From NCBI RefSeq assembly GCF_018402035.1, contig NZ_JAGYJN010000001.1:434001-498000 (forward strand): a stretch of 64,000 nt of DNA. The letters are read 5' to 3'. Of the stretch, positions 50,549 to 61,214 are shown one piece after another (within the stretch, counting starts at the first letter, position 1; each line of letters begins with the position of its first letter). Under the pieces are notes generated by a model. It had not been told where the DNA came from. It searched no databases and worked only from the letters and a program-made list of their open reading frames with translations. The position numbers and the translations under genes are program-made. This stretch comes from Roseicyclus sp. (GTDB taxonomy: Bacteria; Pseudomonadota; Alphaproteobacteria; Rhodobacterales; Rhodobacteraceae).

Positions 50549-50673
50549 GCAGGGCTTTGTGACCGCGGCAATTCGCAACAAATCCGCGACGTATCGCGCC
50601 CTTCCGTCAGCGCGCCGTTAACACCCCTACCTGATCCTCGCCCTTGGGTGTGTAACAAGGGAACGGGTGGGGT

Positions 50674-51729
50674 ATGAGCCTGCATCATGATTGGGATATC
50701 GCGGCCGAGGCATCGATGCGGGTGGTCACCCCCCCTGCCCGGCTGAGTGCAAAGCAAAAGGCCGCCGTGATCGTGCGGTTGTTGTTGACGCAGAACCTTT
50801 CGCCGGGGATTGCGCGGTTGCACCCGCAACTTCAGGCCGATCTGGCCCGCACCATGGCACAGCTTGGCCCGGTCAACCGCGCAACCCTTGCGCAGGTGGT
50901 GCAAGACTTTACCGCCGAACTCGATGCGATGGCGCTGATCGCCCCACATGGGCTGTCGGCGGCGCTATCGCTGTTGGAGCCGCATCTCTCCCCGCAAGCG
51001 CGCGACGGCCTGCGCGCCGAGGCTGAGGCGGGTGATCAGACCGACCCTTGGGCGCGGCTAAACACGGTCGAGGTTGCGCGGCTGGCCCCGCTCCTGATGT
51101 CCGAAAGCGCCGAGGTGGGGGCGATCTTGCTGTCCAAGCTTGGCGTGGCCAAGGCGGCGGGGCTATTGGCCGAGCTGCCCGCCGACCGCGCCGAGATGAT
51201 CGCCCATGCCATGGCGCTGACAGCCACGGTGACACCCGCCATGGTGGCGCGGATCGGTGATCACCTGCTTGGGCAATTGCGCGCAGCACCCCAAAGCTCG
51301 TTTCGTGCAAGCCCCGTTGACCGGGTCGGCGCGATCCTCAATGCCGTCAATGCAGGTCTGCGCGACACGCTTTTGGGCGGGCTGGAGATGCGCGATGCGC
51401 AATTCGCCACTGAGGTGCGGCGCGCGATCTTTACCTTTCAGCATATCCCCAAGCGGGTCGAACCCGCCGATGTGCCCAAGATCTTGCGCCGGGTCGATGG
51501 CAACACCGTCACGCGCGCCATCGCCGCAGGGATGGAATCGGCCAAGATCACGGTTGAATTCTTGCTGGAGAACATGTCGCGCCGCTTGGCCGAACAGATC
51601 CGTGGCGAGGCCGAGAATATGGGCAAGATCCGCCCTGATGAGGGTGAGGCCGCGATGGGGGCCATCGTCTTTGCCATCCGCAACCTCGAGGAAGAGGGGG
51701 AGATACGCCTGATCCCGCCCGAGGATTGA
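50674..51729 (+). CDS. FliG-like flagellar motor switch homologue
   Basis: LSAKQKAAVIVRLLL N-region, LAPLLMSESAEVGAILLSKLGVAKAAGLLAELP, C-terminal VPKILRRVDGNTVTRAIAAGMESAKITVEFLLENMSRRLAEQIRGEAENMGKIR. Confidence 0.82.
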   Translation: MSLHHDWDIAAEASMRVVTPPARLSAKQKAAVIVRLLLTQNLSPGIARLHPQLQADLARTMAQLGPVNRATLAQVVQDFTAELDAMALIAPHGLSAALSLLEPHLSPQARDGLRAEAEAGDQTDPWARLNTVEVARLAPLLMSESAEVGAILLSKLGVAKAAGLLAELPADRAEMIAHAMALTATVTPAMVARIGDHLLGQLRAAPQSSFRASPVDRVGAILNAVNAGLRDTLLGGLEMRDAQFATEVRRAIFTFQHIPKRVEPADVPKILRRVDGNTVTRAIAAGMESAKITVEFLLENMSRRLAEQIRGEAENMGKIRPDEGEAAMGAIVFAIRNLEEEGEIRLIPPED

Positions 51730-51734
51730 GGCGT

Positions 51735-52199
51735 TCAGCCTGCGTTTGACCCGTAAAGCGCCTGCGCGCGCGCCTCAAACGCGCGCACGATCCGCTGCAT
51801 CGCCTCTTGAAAAAACAGCCCCGCCGCCCCTTGCAAGATCTTGTTGCGAAACTCGAAATCCACGGCAAAGCGCACATCGCAGCCCGGCCCACCATCGGCG
51901 GGGGGCGCGAATTCCCAATTCGAAATCATGTGCTTGAAGGGGCCATCGACATATTCGGTATCGATGCGGCGCGGCCCTTCCCACAAGGTGACGCGGCTTA
52001 AGAACCGCTCGCGGAACATTTTGAAACCAACGACCAGATCGGCCAGCATCACCGCGTGATCGCCCTCGGGCGTGACCGAGCGCACGCGCGCGGCACTGAT
52101 CCAGGGGATGAATTGCGGGTAATGCGCGACATCGGCCACCAGCGCATACATCTGGTCAGGGCTATAGGGCAGCCTGCGGGTTTCGGAATGGGTCGGCAT
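51735..52199 (-). CDS. COQ10/RatA family (START-like) ubiquinone-binding protein
   Basis: TRRLPYSPDQMYALVADVAHYPQFIPWISAARV, VDGPFKHMISNWEF, VDFEFRNKILQ. Confidence 0.9.
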   Translation of the reverse strand: MPTHSETRRLPYSPDQMYALVADVAHYPQFIPWISAARVRSVTPEGDHAVMLADLVVGFKMFRERFLSRVTLWEGPRRIDTEYVDGPFKHMISNWEFAPPADGGPGCDVRFAVDFEFRNKILQGAAGLFFQEAMQRIVRAFEARAQALYGSNAG

Positions 52200-52289
52200 G
52201 TGCGCCTTTCGCCTTTCGCCTGAACCCTCCATGTCCTAAAATGGGCGCCGGAAATCAAGGGGTTCAGGCCGGGATGGCCGGGGGGCATT

Positions 52290-52862
52290 ATGGCGCAGTC
52301 GTCAAGCGGGCCAAACACCACACCGCGCTATGAGGTGGTGCAGATGATTTCGGCCAAATCCATCGCCGCAAGGATCGAGGATCTGGCCCGCGAGATCGAG
52401 GCGGTGTTTTCCGGCACCGACAAGCTTGTTGTGGTGGGCTTGCTACGCGGCAGCTTCGTTTTCATCGCCGATCTGGTGCGCGAGCTGAACCTGCCCGTCG
52501 AGGTCGATTTTCTTGAAGCGTCAAGCTATGGCAATGCCATGCAATCAAGCCGCGAGGTGCGCATCCTCAAGGATCTGCGCGGCGAAATCGCAGGGCGCGA
52601 TGTGCTGGTGGTCGAGGATATCGTCGATACGGGCCACACGCTTCATCATGTGATCAACCTGTTGAAATCAAAAGGGCCTGCGCGGATGAAGACCATCGCG
52701 CTCTTGGATAAGCCGACCCGGCGCGAGGTTGAGATCCGCGCCGATTGGACGGGCTTTGAGATCCCCGATGAATTCGTCGTGGGCTACGGCATCGACTATG
52801 CGCAGCGCAACCGCAACCTGCCCTATATCGGCAAGGTCCGGATGTTGGATGATCACGCCTGA
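52290..52862 (+). CDS. hpt: Hypoxanthine phosphoribosyltransferase
   Basis: [32 protein letters not shown]; start may instead be the internal ATG at MISAKS. Confidence 0.92.
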   Translation: MAQSSSGPNTTPRYEVVQMISAKSIAARIEDLAREIEAVFSGTDKLVVVGLLRGSFVFIADLVRELNLPVEVDFLEASSYGNAMQSSREVRILKDLRGEIAGRDVLVVEDIVDTGHTLHHVINLLKSKGPARMKTIALLDKPTRREVEIRADWTGFEIPDEFVVGYGIDYAQRNRNLPYIGKVRMLDDHA

Positions 52863-53047
52863 TGCCCCCATTCTTGATCCGGATGTTGCTCTGGGTGCGT
52901 AACCCGCCATCGCGCAATCAGCAGATCGCGATTGCCGTGATCTGCGGTATTGGTCTGTCGATGGCGGCAGTTGAGTATTTTCTCGGCTGGCCCGCATGGC
53001 TACGCGCCGAGCGGGTGCCGCATGGGCCACGGTTGATCCTGCCCTGA
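52862..53047 (+). CDS. Small single-TM protein
   Basis: 61 aa, abuts the hpt stop, one hydrophobic helix. Confidence 0.55.
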   Translation: MPPFLIRMLLWVRNPPSRNQQIAIAVICGIGLSMAAVEYFLGWPAWLRAERVPHGPRLILP

Positions 53048-53180
53048 CATATGCCGCCCTGTGCGGTTTTTCTGACCCGCCCCTGCGCTTGGTAACAAAA
53101 GCATCATTTGACCCTTGGGCCAATGAGCCTAGCCTATAGGGTGACGACCCGCTCCGTGAACCCTTGAGAGAGTATCGCAT

Positions 53181-53648
53181 ATGAACACCCGTAGCATGAT
53201 CGCCGCCATCGCCGCCGTGGCTGGCATTGCCATCACCACCACCGCAACCTTTGCGCAAGATGTGCCCGCCGCCGTGGGCGCGCGTCAGGGCCAGTTCAAG
53301 CTTATGGCGCTGAATGTCGGCGTTTTGGGCAATATGGCACGCGGCAACACCGCCTATGACGCAACGCAAGCCTCGGCTGCGGCGGCCAATCTGGTTGCCA
53401 TCTCGATGCTGGACCAATCCTTTCACTGGCCCGAAGGCACCGATGAGATGAGCATCGAGGGCACCCGCGCCCTGCCTGCGATCTGGGAAAACCTGCCCGA
53501 TGTCGTGATGAAGTGGCAGGCCTTTGGCGCGGCCGCCACGGGTCTTGCAGCCGAGGCGGGCAATGGGCTTGACGCGATGCGCACGGCCCTTGGCCCGGTG
53601 GGCGGCACCTGTGGCGCGTGCCACGATGCCTACCGCGCGCCGCAGTAA
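53181..53648 (+). CDS. Cytochrome c' / c-556 family
   Basis: Signal peptide and C-terminal GGTCGACHDAYR heme motif. Confidence 0.92.
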   Translation: MNTRSMIAAIAAVAGIAITTTATFAQDVPAAVGARQGQFKLMALNVGVLGNMARGNTAYDATQASAAAANLVAISMLDQSFHWPEGTDEMSIEGTRALPAIWENLPDVVMKWQAFGAAATGLAAEAGNGLDAMRTALGPVGGTCGACHDAYRAPQ

Positions 53649-53699
53649 GTCTTGGCGCGATCAGGGCGCGCGCTTTTGCGCCCTGATCCGCACCGCAAG

Positions 53700-54594
53700 A
53701 TGCGCCTTATCCTGATCTCATTGGCCGCCATGGGCGCGATCGCCATTGGCGGGGCATGGCTTGCCACACAGCCCGCGACGCTATCACAAGGCGCATTGGC
53801 GGGGCTGACGGGCGATCCCGTGGCGGGTGAGGCCGTGTTTTGGGCGGCTGGCTGCGCCTCGTGCCATGCGGGTGCAGATGCGAGGGGTGAGGCACGGCTG
53901 ATCTTGGCGGGTGGACAGCGCTTTGCCTCGGATTTCGGGACATTCGTCGCCCCCAATATCTCCATGCATCCCGAGCAGGGCATTGGGCGTTGGACGCAAG
54001 CTGAGTTCATCACCGCCCTACAGCATGGCACCAGCCCCGATGGGCGGCATTATTACCCGGCCTTTCCCTATACCGCTTATCGCTTGGCCAAGGCGCAAGA
54101 TCTGGTCGATCTTTGGGCGTTCTGGCAAGGGCTCCCGTCATCTGACACCCCCAGCCTGCCGCATGAGATCGGCTTTCCCTTCAACATCCGGCGCGCGGTC
54201 GGCGCGTGGAACCTTTTGAACCTGCAAGATGATTTCGTAATCACCGGCGATCTGACCGAAGCGCAAGCGCGTGGCCGCTATCTGGCCGAGGCGCTCGCGC
54301 ATTGCGCCGAATGTCACACGCCGCGCAACGCTTTGGGCGGGCTTGATCGGAACCGCATGGATGGCGGGGGCGCCCAACCCATCCGGCACGGGCGTGATAC
54401 CGGCCCTGACGCCGGACAAGCTGACATGGTCGCAGGCCGAGATCGCGGCCTATCTCAACGACGGCTTCACCCCCGATTTCGACAGCGCGGGCGGGCATAT
54501 GGTGTCGGTCATCGCCAACATGGCGATGCTGCCCGAGGCCGACAGGCTGGCCATCGCCGCCTATCTCAAGGCACTGCCGCCGGTGGTGGAGTAA
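53700..54594 (+). pseudogene. Diheme cytochrome c with apparent +1 frameshift near 54357
   Basis: CASCH and CAECH motifs, TPRNALGGLDRNR in one frame, then WMAGAPNPSGTGVIPALTPDKLTWSQAEIAAYLNDGFTPDFDSAGGHMVSVIANMAMLPEADRLAIAAYLKALPP in another. Confidence 0.8.
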
Positions 54595-54597
54595 CCC

Positions 54598-55548
54598 CTA
54601 CCCTCGCCCCAGCTTGGCCAGCCGCGCATCGCGCAGCCGCGCGAAATCATCGCCTGCGTGATAAGATGACCGGGTGAGCGGCGTGGCGGACACCATCAAG
54701 AAGCCCTTGCCATAGGCGGCTTTTTCATAGGCCGCAAATTCATCAGGATGCACGAAGCGGTCGATGGCGTGGTGTTTCGGCGTGGGTTGCAGATATTGCC
54801 CGATGGTCAGGAAATCGACATCGGCCGCGCGCATGTCATCCATCACTTGCAAGACGGATTGGCGATCCTCGCCCAAGCCCACCATGATGCCCGATTTGGT
54901 GAACATGCCCGGATCAAGCTCTTTCACGCGCTGCAACAGGCGCAAGGAGTGGAAATAGCGCGCGCCGGGGCGCACCTCGGGGTATAAGCCCGGCACGGTT
55001 TCAAGGTTGTGATTGAAGACATCGGGGCGTGCTTCGACCACGGTTTCCAGAACGCTTGGCGCGCATTTCAGGAAATCGGGGGTCAAGATCTCGATCGTGG
55101 TCTCGGGGGCGCGTTTGCGGATCGCGCGGATAGTCATCGCGAAATGCTCGGCCCCGCCATCATCCAGATCATCGCGGTCCACCGATGTGATCACCACATG
55201 GCTCAGCCCAAGCTTGGCCACCGCGTCACCCACACGCCCCGGCTCGAACAGGTCGAGCGCCTTGGGCTTGCCGGTGGCGACATTGCAAAAGGTGCAGCCG
55301 CGCGTGCAGATCTCGCCCATGATCATCATGGTGGCGTGGCCTTGGCTCCAGCATTCACCGACGTTGGGACAGCCCGCCTCTTCGCAGACTGTCACCAGCT
55401 TGTTCTCGCGGATGATCCGGCTTGTGTCCTGATAGCCCTTGCCGCTAGGGGCCTTGACCCTGATCCAATCGGGTTTCTTGGGCTGGGCATTGTCGGGACG
55501 ATGCGCCTTTTCGGGGTGGCGCTGGTCGGGGATCTTCAGATCGCGCAT
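54598..55548 (-). CDS. lipA: Lipoyl synthase
   Basis: [37 protein letters not shown]. Confidence 0.96.
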   Translation of the reverse strand: MRDLKIPDQRHPEKAHRPDNAQPKKPDWIRVKAPSGKGYQDTSRIIRENKLVTVCEEAGCPNVGECWSQGHATMMIMGEICTRGCTFCNVATGKPKALDLFEPGRVGDAVAKLGLSHVVITSVDRDDLDDGGAEHFAMTIRAIRKRAPETTIEILTPDFLKCAPSVLETVVEARPDVFNHNLETVPGLYPEVRPGARYFHSLRLLQRVKELDPGMFTKSGIMVGLGEDRQSVLQVMDDMRAADVDFLTIGQYLQPTPKHHAIDRFVHPDEFAAYEKAAYGKGFLMVSATPLTRSSYHAGDDFARLRDARLAKLGRG

Positions 55549-55565
55549 TGGGTGGGCCTCGTTCC

Positions 55566-55595
55566 TCCGGATGGGGCTTGTTTACCCCATCCGGA
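55566..55595 (-). other. Leader hairpin TCCGGATGGGG/CCCCATCCGGA upstream of lipA
   Basis: Perfect 11-bp stem, 8-nt loop, base abuts a GGAGG sequence on the lipA strand. Confidence 0.65.
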
Positions 55596-55644
55596 CCCTT
55601 TGCACATGACATTTTTCGACAAGCCGATTTGCGCCGGGCGCAAG

Positions 55645-56802
55645 TCATTCGCGCAGCGCCGGGACAAAGCCGTGGCGCTCCGCGTAATGGGCCAGCAAGC
55701 GTTGCAGGCCGATTTTCAGAACGATCTTGCCCGAGCGCGCCGACCAGCCAAGCCGTTTCTCGGCCGATTCGAGCCCTTCGAGAAAGCAACAGACGCGCAA
55801 GACAACATCGGCCAATCCCGGCCCCAGATCGTCAAGCGCGTCCGAGACGCGCGCGCGTGCGGCGCGCGGCCCCTCGGCCAGACCGCTATCGTTGAGAAAG
55901 CCGCCACGGTCGCCCCCGGTCAGGAAACGGTCCCAATTCTGGCCAACGCGCGGGCCCATCTGGGCGCGCTCGAAATCCTCGCGCAGCTTTTCGCCGGCCT
56001 GCACCAGCGCGGGGCTGAGGAATGGCTGCCCATCGGGGCCCTTGCGCCGCCCCAATATCGCAAGCGGTGATTCGGCAAGGTTGACGCGTAGCTTGCGGCT
56101 TTTGCCGCCTTCGGTCACGCGGGCCACGCCCCAAACCGCATGTTGGGCCTGAAAGGGGGTCGCGGCCTCGGCAAAGCCAAGGGCGGCTTGGCGGCGGCGA
56201 CGATCCTCGTCAAGCAAGCGGCGCAGCGCGGCCTTGCCTGCGGCGGTGATGGTATAACGCGCGATGCGGCCCGCCTTGAGACAGGAAATCCAATCCTTCA
56301 CCAAAAAGGCTTGTGCCACGCTGCGATCCACCACGGCGGTGCGGGTTTGTTCGCCATCCGGGCCGGGGCGCAGCACCACGGCACGATCAAGGTCTTGCGC
56401 CACGGCAAGCACGGCGTCGGTTTCACATAGACGCCGCAAGATGCGGCGCGCCTCGCGGGCGATGGTTCCTTCATCGCCTTGGGGCGATCTGAAAGGGGCG
56501 GTCATGGTCGTTGGCTCCTCTGCATGGGTCTGGGTCTGGTGCAGTTGCGCCACCTCTGCGCCAAGCAAACGCAGAGCTTCGTCGAAAAGCGGATCGTCTC
56601 GACGGTCTTCGATACGACGGATCCGGCGGCAAATCGTTGAGGGAGCCTCGCCCGTCACACGCGCGATCTCGCGCAGCGATTGACCGGCGGCGGTATGGGC
56701 AAGGTATTGGCGTGTGGGTTCAGATAGCCAATCAGCAAGATGCAGCACAGCGCAGCAGTGATCAGGCAAAATTCGGCCGGTTCCGGCAATCGCCGAAGTC
56801 AT
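55645..56802 (-). CDS. DUF6456-type helix-turn-helix protein
   Basis: GQSLREIARVTGEAPSTICRRIRRIEDRRDD HTH; C-terminal domain DVVLRVCCFLEGLESAEKRLGWSARSGKIVLKIGLQRL. Confidence 0.78.
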   Translation of the reverse strand: MTSAIAGTGRILPDHCCAVLHLADWLSEPTRQYLAHTAAGQSLREIARVTGEAPSTICRRIRRIEDRRDDPLFDEALRLLGAEVAQLHQTQTHAEEPTTMTAPFRSPQGDEGTIAREARRILRRLCETDAVLAVAQDLDRAVVLRPGPDGEQTRTAVVDRSVAQAFLVKDWISCLKAGRIARYTITAAGKAALRRLLDEDRRRRQAALGFAEAATPFQAQHAVWGVARVTEGGKSRKLRVNLAESPLAILGRRKGPDGQPFLSPALVQAGEKLREDFERAQMGPRVGQNWDRFLTGGDRGGFLNDSGLAEGPRAARARVSDALDDLGPGLADVVLRVCCFLEGLESAEKRLGWSARSGKIVLKIGLQRLLAHYAERHGFVPALRE

Positions 56803-56873
56803 AACACACCCCTACTCGTTACAAGGCAACGTCGGAAGGATTTGGGCGAATTGATTACTGAATGGTTAAATTC

Positions 56874-56936
56874 TGTGGATAATCGCGAATTTGTTGCCAA
56901 ATCGTAAACGGATAGCAGCCAGCGCGCGGTGGATAA
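56874..56936. promoter_or_regulatory. DnaA-box-like sites TTATCCACA and TTATCCACC (minus-strand reading)
   Basis: TGTGGATAA at 56874-56882; GGTGGATAA at 56928-56936. Confidence 0.5.
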
Positions 56937-57007
56937 GCCTGTGAGCAACACCATGCGCGCCGGGGTCAGCATGGTCTTTGGGTTTTTGCTCCCAAGGAGG
57001 CTGACAC

Positions 57008-57259
57008 GTGACCGAATTGACCAAGACACTCGCCGCCATGCTGCGCCCGCGCCTGTTGATCACAGCGGCGCGCATGGCGGCGCTGACGCATGATGCGCAA
57101 CGCCGCGCCAAGCGCCGCCCTGTTGCCGTCTTGCTGGCAGAAGAAGACAAGCTCAACACCGCGCGCCTTGGCGATGGCTTGGGCTATTCCCCCAGCCGCC
57201 ATGTCGCGGTGATGAGCGCGCTGTTATGCGCGGCCCGCAATCAAGCAGGCGCGCGCTAG
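57008..57259 (+). CDS. DUF6477-like small protein
   Basis: 83 aa ORF with RBS-like AAGGAGG upstream. Confidence 0.65.
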   Translation: MTELTKTLAAMLRPRLLITAARMAALTHDAQRRAKRRPVAVLLAEEDKLNTARLGDGLGYSPSRHVAVMSALLCAARNQAGAR

Positions 57260-57262
57260 CCC

Positions 57263-58813
57263 TTACATGAAGGCGTCAGGCATCGAGGCTTTCTTTTGGG
57301 CCATATAGGCCTTGAGCGCTTCGTCGATGGCGGGATCAAGATAGGGCTGCTGGTAGTCGCCCAGCATCTTGTCAAGCTTGACGGCGGCCAGCGCCTCGGT
57401 CGAGCGGCCCCCCTCTTCGGACCATGTCTCGTAGGGTTTGTAGTCCAGCACGCCGGTACGCCAAAAGGCAGCCGCATAGTTTTCTTGCGTATGCGCGCAG
57501 CCCAAGTAATGCCCGCCCGGCCCCACCTCGCGGATGGCACCCATGGCTTGGGCATTCTCGTCATAGGCCACGCCTTCGGCCAGCTTGTGCAAAATGCCAA
57601 GCTGGTCGGCATCCATGACGAATTTCTCGGGGCTGGCGACAAGCCCGCCTTCAAGCCAGCCACAGGCATGCAGCATGAAATTCACACCCGACAAAAGCGC
57701 CGAGTTCAGCGAATTGGCGGTTTCATAAGCCGCCTGCGCATCGGGCAGCTTCGAGCCGGTGAACGACCCGCCCGAGCGATAGGGCAGGTTCAGACGCCGC
57801 GCGAGTTGGCCCGCGCCATAGGTGATCTGGCTGGCCTCAGGCGTGCCAAAGGTGGGCGCGCCGGAATTCATGTCGATCGAGGTGACGAAGGCCCCGAAAA
57901 TCACCGGTGAGCCCGCGCGCACAAGCTGGCTATAAGCCACGCCTGCCAGCACTTCGGCCAGCACTTGCGTCAGCGTGCCCGTGACAGACACGGGCGCCAT
58001 CGCACCGCCCACGATAAAGGGCGAGATGATGCTGGCTTGGCCTGCCGCGGCATAAACCTCGAGCGCGCCCATCATGGTGGCGTCAAAGGTCAAGGGCGAG
58101 TTGATATTGATCAGCGAGGTCATGACGCAGTTCTGATCAACGACATCAGACCCGAACAAAATGCGCGACATCTCGACCGAATCGGCCGCACGCACGGGTT
58201 CAGTGACCGAGCCCATATAGGGTTTGTCGCTCAGCGACATATGCGCATAAAGCATGTCGAGATGGCGCTTGTTGACCGGGATATCGGTCGGCTCGCAAAT
58301 CGTGCCGCCCGAATGATGCAGCCATTTCGACATATAGCCCAGTTTCACGAACATCTCGAAATCGGCCATGGTGGCGTAGCGTCGACCACCCTCGCGGTCG
58401 CGCACAAAGGGGGGGCCATAGACCGGTGCTAAGACCAGCGTGTTGCCGCCAATCTCGACATTGCGCGCGGGGTTGCGCGCGATCTGGGTGAACCGCGACG
58501 GGGCTGTCGCGATCAATTTGCGCGCAAGCCCACGGGGGATATGCACCCGCTCGCCGCGCACATCGGCACCTGCCGCGCGCCAGCGATCAAGCGCTGCGGG
58601 GTTCTCGACGAAATTGACGCCGATCTCTTCTAGGATGGTTTCGGCATTATATTCGATGATCTCGATCGCCTCGGCGTTCAGGATCTCAAAATTGGGGATA
58701 TTGCGCTCGATAAAGCGCGCGGTCTCGAAGCTGACCGCCGAACGCGAGGCGCGCCGCGCCGCGCCGCCACCACCGCGTACCCGCCGTGCCGCTGTCTGTT
58801 CTTCTACCGACAT
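57263..58813 (-). CDS. Trimethylamine methyltransferase family (MttB-like, non-Pyl) protein
   Basis: IEYNAETILEEIGVNFVENPAALDRWRAAGADV, GGTICEPTDIPVNKRHLD, MLHACGWLEGGLVASPEKFVMDADQLGIL; no in-frame amber codon needed. Confidence 0.9.
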   Translation of the reverse strand: MSVEEQTAARRVRGGGGAARRASRSAVSFETARFIERNIPNFEILNAEAIEIIEYNAETILEEIGVNFVENPAALDRWRAAGADVRGERVHIPRGLARKLIATAPSRFTQIARNPARNVEIGGNTLVLAPVYGPPFVRDREGGRRYATMADFEMFVKLGYMSKWLHHSGGTICEPTDIPVNKRHLDMLYAHMSLSDKPYMGSVTEPVRAADSVEMSRILFGSDVVDQNCVMTSLININSPLTFDATMMGALEVYAAAGQASIISPFIVGGAMAPVSVTGTLTQVLAEVLAGVAYSQLVRAGSPVIFGAFVTSIDMNSGAPTFGTPEASQITYGAGQLARRLNLPYRSGGSFTGSKLPDAQAAYETANSLNSALLSGVNFMLHACGWLEGGLVASPEKFVMDADQLGILHKLAEGVAYDENAQAMGAIREVGPGGHYLGCAHTQENYAAAFWRTGVLDYKPYETWSEEGGRSTEALAAVKLDKMLGDYQQPYLDPAIDEALKAYMAQKKASMPDAFM

Positions 58814-58974
58814 ATCCCAAAGTCCCCCTCATGAGGTGATGATGCGCTCTCCTACCGCGATGCGCGCGCGGCGAGGGCGGATTGCGGCACCTCGCGCGGG
58901 AAAGCGACATGGGGGCTGCATCCCGCCCCCCGGTGGGCTTGCAAGGATCGCCGCCGGGGCATAATGCACTGCCC

Positions 58975-60561
58975 ATGAGCACGCATGCCGCCCCCGCCCC
59001 GCACGACCATGACCGCCTGCTGATCATCGATTTCGGCAGCCAGGTGACGCAACTGATCGCCCGCCGCCTGCGCGAGCTCAAGGTCTATTGCGAAATCCAC
59101 CCCTATCAAAACGTCACCGACGCCTTTCTGGACGATTTCGCGCCCAAGGCGGTGATCTTTTCGGGCGGCCCAGATAGCGTCACGCGCGATGGCTCACCGC
59201 GCCCGCCTGCCTCGGTCTATGCGCGCGGCCTGCCCATTTTGGGCATCTGCTATGGCCAGCAGGTGATGATGCAAGATCTGGGCGGCAAGGTTGAGGCAGG
59301 CGAACATGCCACCGCCGAGTTTGGCCGCGCCTTTGTCACGCCAGCGGGTGACACGGCGGATTTCCTCAAGGGCTGGTTTACGGACGGCGGGCGCGAGCAG
59401 GTCTGGATGAGCCATGGCGACCATGTCTCGGCCATTGCACCCGGTTTTGAGGTCTTTGGGACATCGCCCGGCGCGCCCTTTGCCATCACCGCCGATCTCG
59501 CGCGCCGCTTTTTCGCCGTGCAGTTCCACCCCGAGGTGCATCACACCCCCAATGGCGCAAAGCTTTACGAGAACTTCGTGCGTATGGCGGGGTTCAAGGG
59601 CGATTGGACCATGGGCGCCTACCGCGAAGAGGCGATTGCGCGCATCCGCGAACAGGTGGGCGATGCGCGTGTCATCTGTGGCCTGTCGGGCGGGGTCGAT
59701 TCATCGGTCGCGGCCGTGTTGATTCATGAGGCGATTGGCGATCAGCTGACCTGCGTCTTTGTCGATCACGGGCTGTTGCGCCAAGACGAGGCCGAACAGG
59801 TCGTCACCATGTTCCGCGATCACTACAACATGCCGCTGATCCATGCCGAAGAAAGCGAACGGTTCTTGAGCGCGCTTGAGGGTGTTTCCGACCCAGAGGT
59901 CAAGCGTAAAACCATCGGTAAGCTTTTCATCGATGTGTTCCAGCATTACGCGGATGGAATCGAGGGGGCGGCGTTTTTGGCGCAAGGCACGCTTTACCCC
60001 GATGTCATCGAGTCCGTCAGCTTTTCGGGCGGGCCATCGGTTACGATCAAATCGCACCATAATGTCGGCGGCCTACCTGAAAAGATGGGGCTAAAGCTGG
60101 TCGAGCCGCTGCGCGAACTCTTCAAGGACGAGGTGCGCGCGCTTGGCCGTGAGCTTGGCCTGCCCGATCAATTCATTGGCCGCCACCCCTTCCCCGGCCC
60201 CGGCCTTGCCATCCGCTGCCCCGGCGAGATCACGCGCGAGAAACTCGATATCTTGCGCAAGGCTGATGCGGTGTTCATCGACCAGATCCGCCGCCACGGG
60301 CTATATGATGAGATCTGGCAAGCTTTCGTCGCGATCTTGCCCGTGCGCACGGTGGGCGTGATGGGCGATGGGCGGACCTATGATTTCGCCTGCGCGCTGC
60401 GCGCGGTCACATCGGTCGATGGGATGACTGCGGATTACTACCCGTTCAGCCATGAGTTCTTGGGCGAAACCGCCACGCGGATCATCAACGAGGTCAAGGG
60501 GATCAACCGCGTGACCTATGACATCACCTCGAAGCCCCCCGGGACGATCGAGTGGGAATAG
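58975..60561 (+). CDS. guaA: GMP synthase (glutamine-hydrolysing)
   Basis: [47 protein letters not shown]-terminal PPGTIEWE. Confidence 0.96.
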   Translation: MSTHAAPAPHDHDRLLIIDFGSQVTQLIARRLRELKVYCEIHPYQNVTDAFLDDFAPKAVIFSGGPDSVTRDGSPRPPASVYARGLPILGICYGQQVMMQDLGGKVEAGEHATAEFGRAFVTPAGDTADFLKGWFTDGGREQVWMSHGDHVSAIAPGFEVFGTSPGAPFAITADLARRFFAVQFHPEVHHTPNGAKLYENFVRMAGFKGDWTMGAYREEAIARIREQVGDARVICGLSGGVDSSVAAVLIHEAIGDQLTCVFVDHGLLRQDEAEQVVTMFRDHYNMPLIHAEESERFLSALEGVSDPEVKRKTIGKLFIDVFQHYADGIEGAAFLAQGTLYPDVIESVSFSGGPSVTIKSHHNVGGLPEKMGLKLVEPLRELFKDEVRALGRELGLPDQFIGRHPFPGPGLAIRCPGEITREKLDILRKADAVFIDQIRRHGLYDEIWQAFVAILPVRTVGVMGDGRTYDFACALRAVTSVDGMTADYYPFSHEFLGETATRIINEVKGINRVTYDITSKPPGTIEWE

Positions 60562-61202
60562 CGCAAATCGGTCGATTGATCCGTGCGGGCCTGCTGCTAT
60601 GGGCGGCGGGGCTTGTCGCGATCTTGCTTTGGACCTTTCTTTGGCCGATGGATCGCCCCCTGCCCCAAGGGGATGCGATTATCTGCTTGGGGGCTGGTGT
60701 CGATACCGCCGGGCGGATCGATCAGGCCAGCACCAAGCGCGCGGAGGCTTGCGCGGAACTGGCGCGTGCGGGTGCCGCGCCCATCGTGGTGTTCTCCGGC
60801 GGGCCAAGGCGGGCTGGCCTGCCCACGGCGGCGGTCGGCATGGCCGATGTCGCAAATGCGGCCGGCATGGGCGGGGCCTTGGTTCTACTGGAAGATGCCT
60901 CTTACTCGACGCTGCACAATGCGCTTTATAGCCTTGAGATGGTCGCGCCCACAGCGCGGTTGATCCTTGTGACCGAGGCGTTTCATCTGCCCCGCTCTTG
61001 GGCATCCTTCAGGGTAATGGGCGCAAGCGATCTGGTGCTTTACCCCTCTGAACGGCTGCGCCGCAGCGCGCGTGGCTATGGATGGGGGATGATCTTGCGC
61101 GAAAGCCTTGCGATCTGGTTCAACATCGCACGCTACAGCGCGTGGCGCATCGGCGGCGCTTTGGGTATCGACGCGACCACGCGTGCGACTTGGCTGCATT
61201 AA
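60552..61202 (+). CDS. YdcF/DUF218 family protein
   Basis: [47 protein letters not shown] start overlaps guaA end. Confidence 0.85.
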   Translation: MGIAQIGRLIRAGLLLWAAGLVAILLWTFLWPMDRPLPQGDAIICLGAGVDTAGRIDQASTKRAEACAELARAGAAPIVVFSGGPRRAGLPTAAVGMADVANAAGMGGALVLLEDASYSTLHNALYSLEMVAPTARLILVTEAFHLPRSWASFRVMGASDLVLYPSERLRRSARGYGWGMILRESLAIWFNIARYSAWRIGGALGIDATTRATWLH

Positions 61203-61214
61203 AGAAAAAACGCC

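Noticed and set aside
53652-54677. 341-aa cytochrome c ORF taken at face value
   Set aside because: Its last part is a frameshifted Arg/Gly/His-rich tail; the adjacent frame encodes the expected cytochrome C-terminus
57263-58813. Pyrrolysine-containing MttB
   Set aside because: The ORF is continuous to its normal stop without an internal amber codon, so it is a non-Pyl homologue
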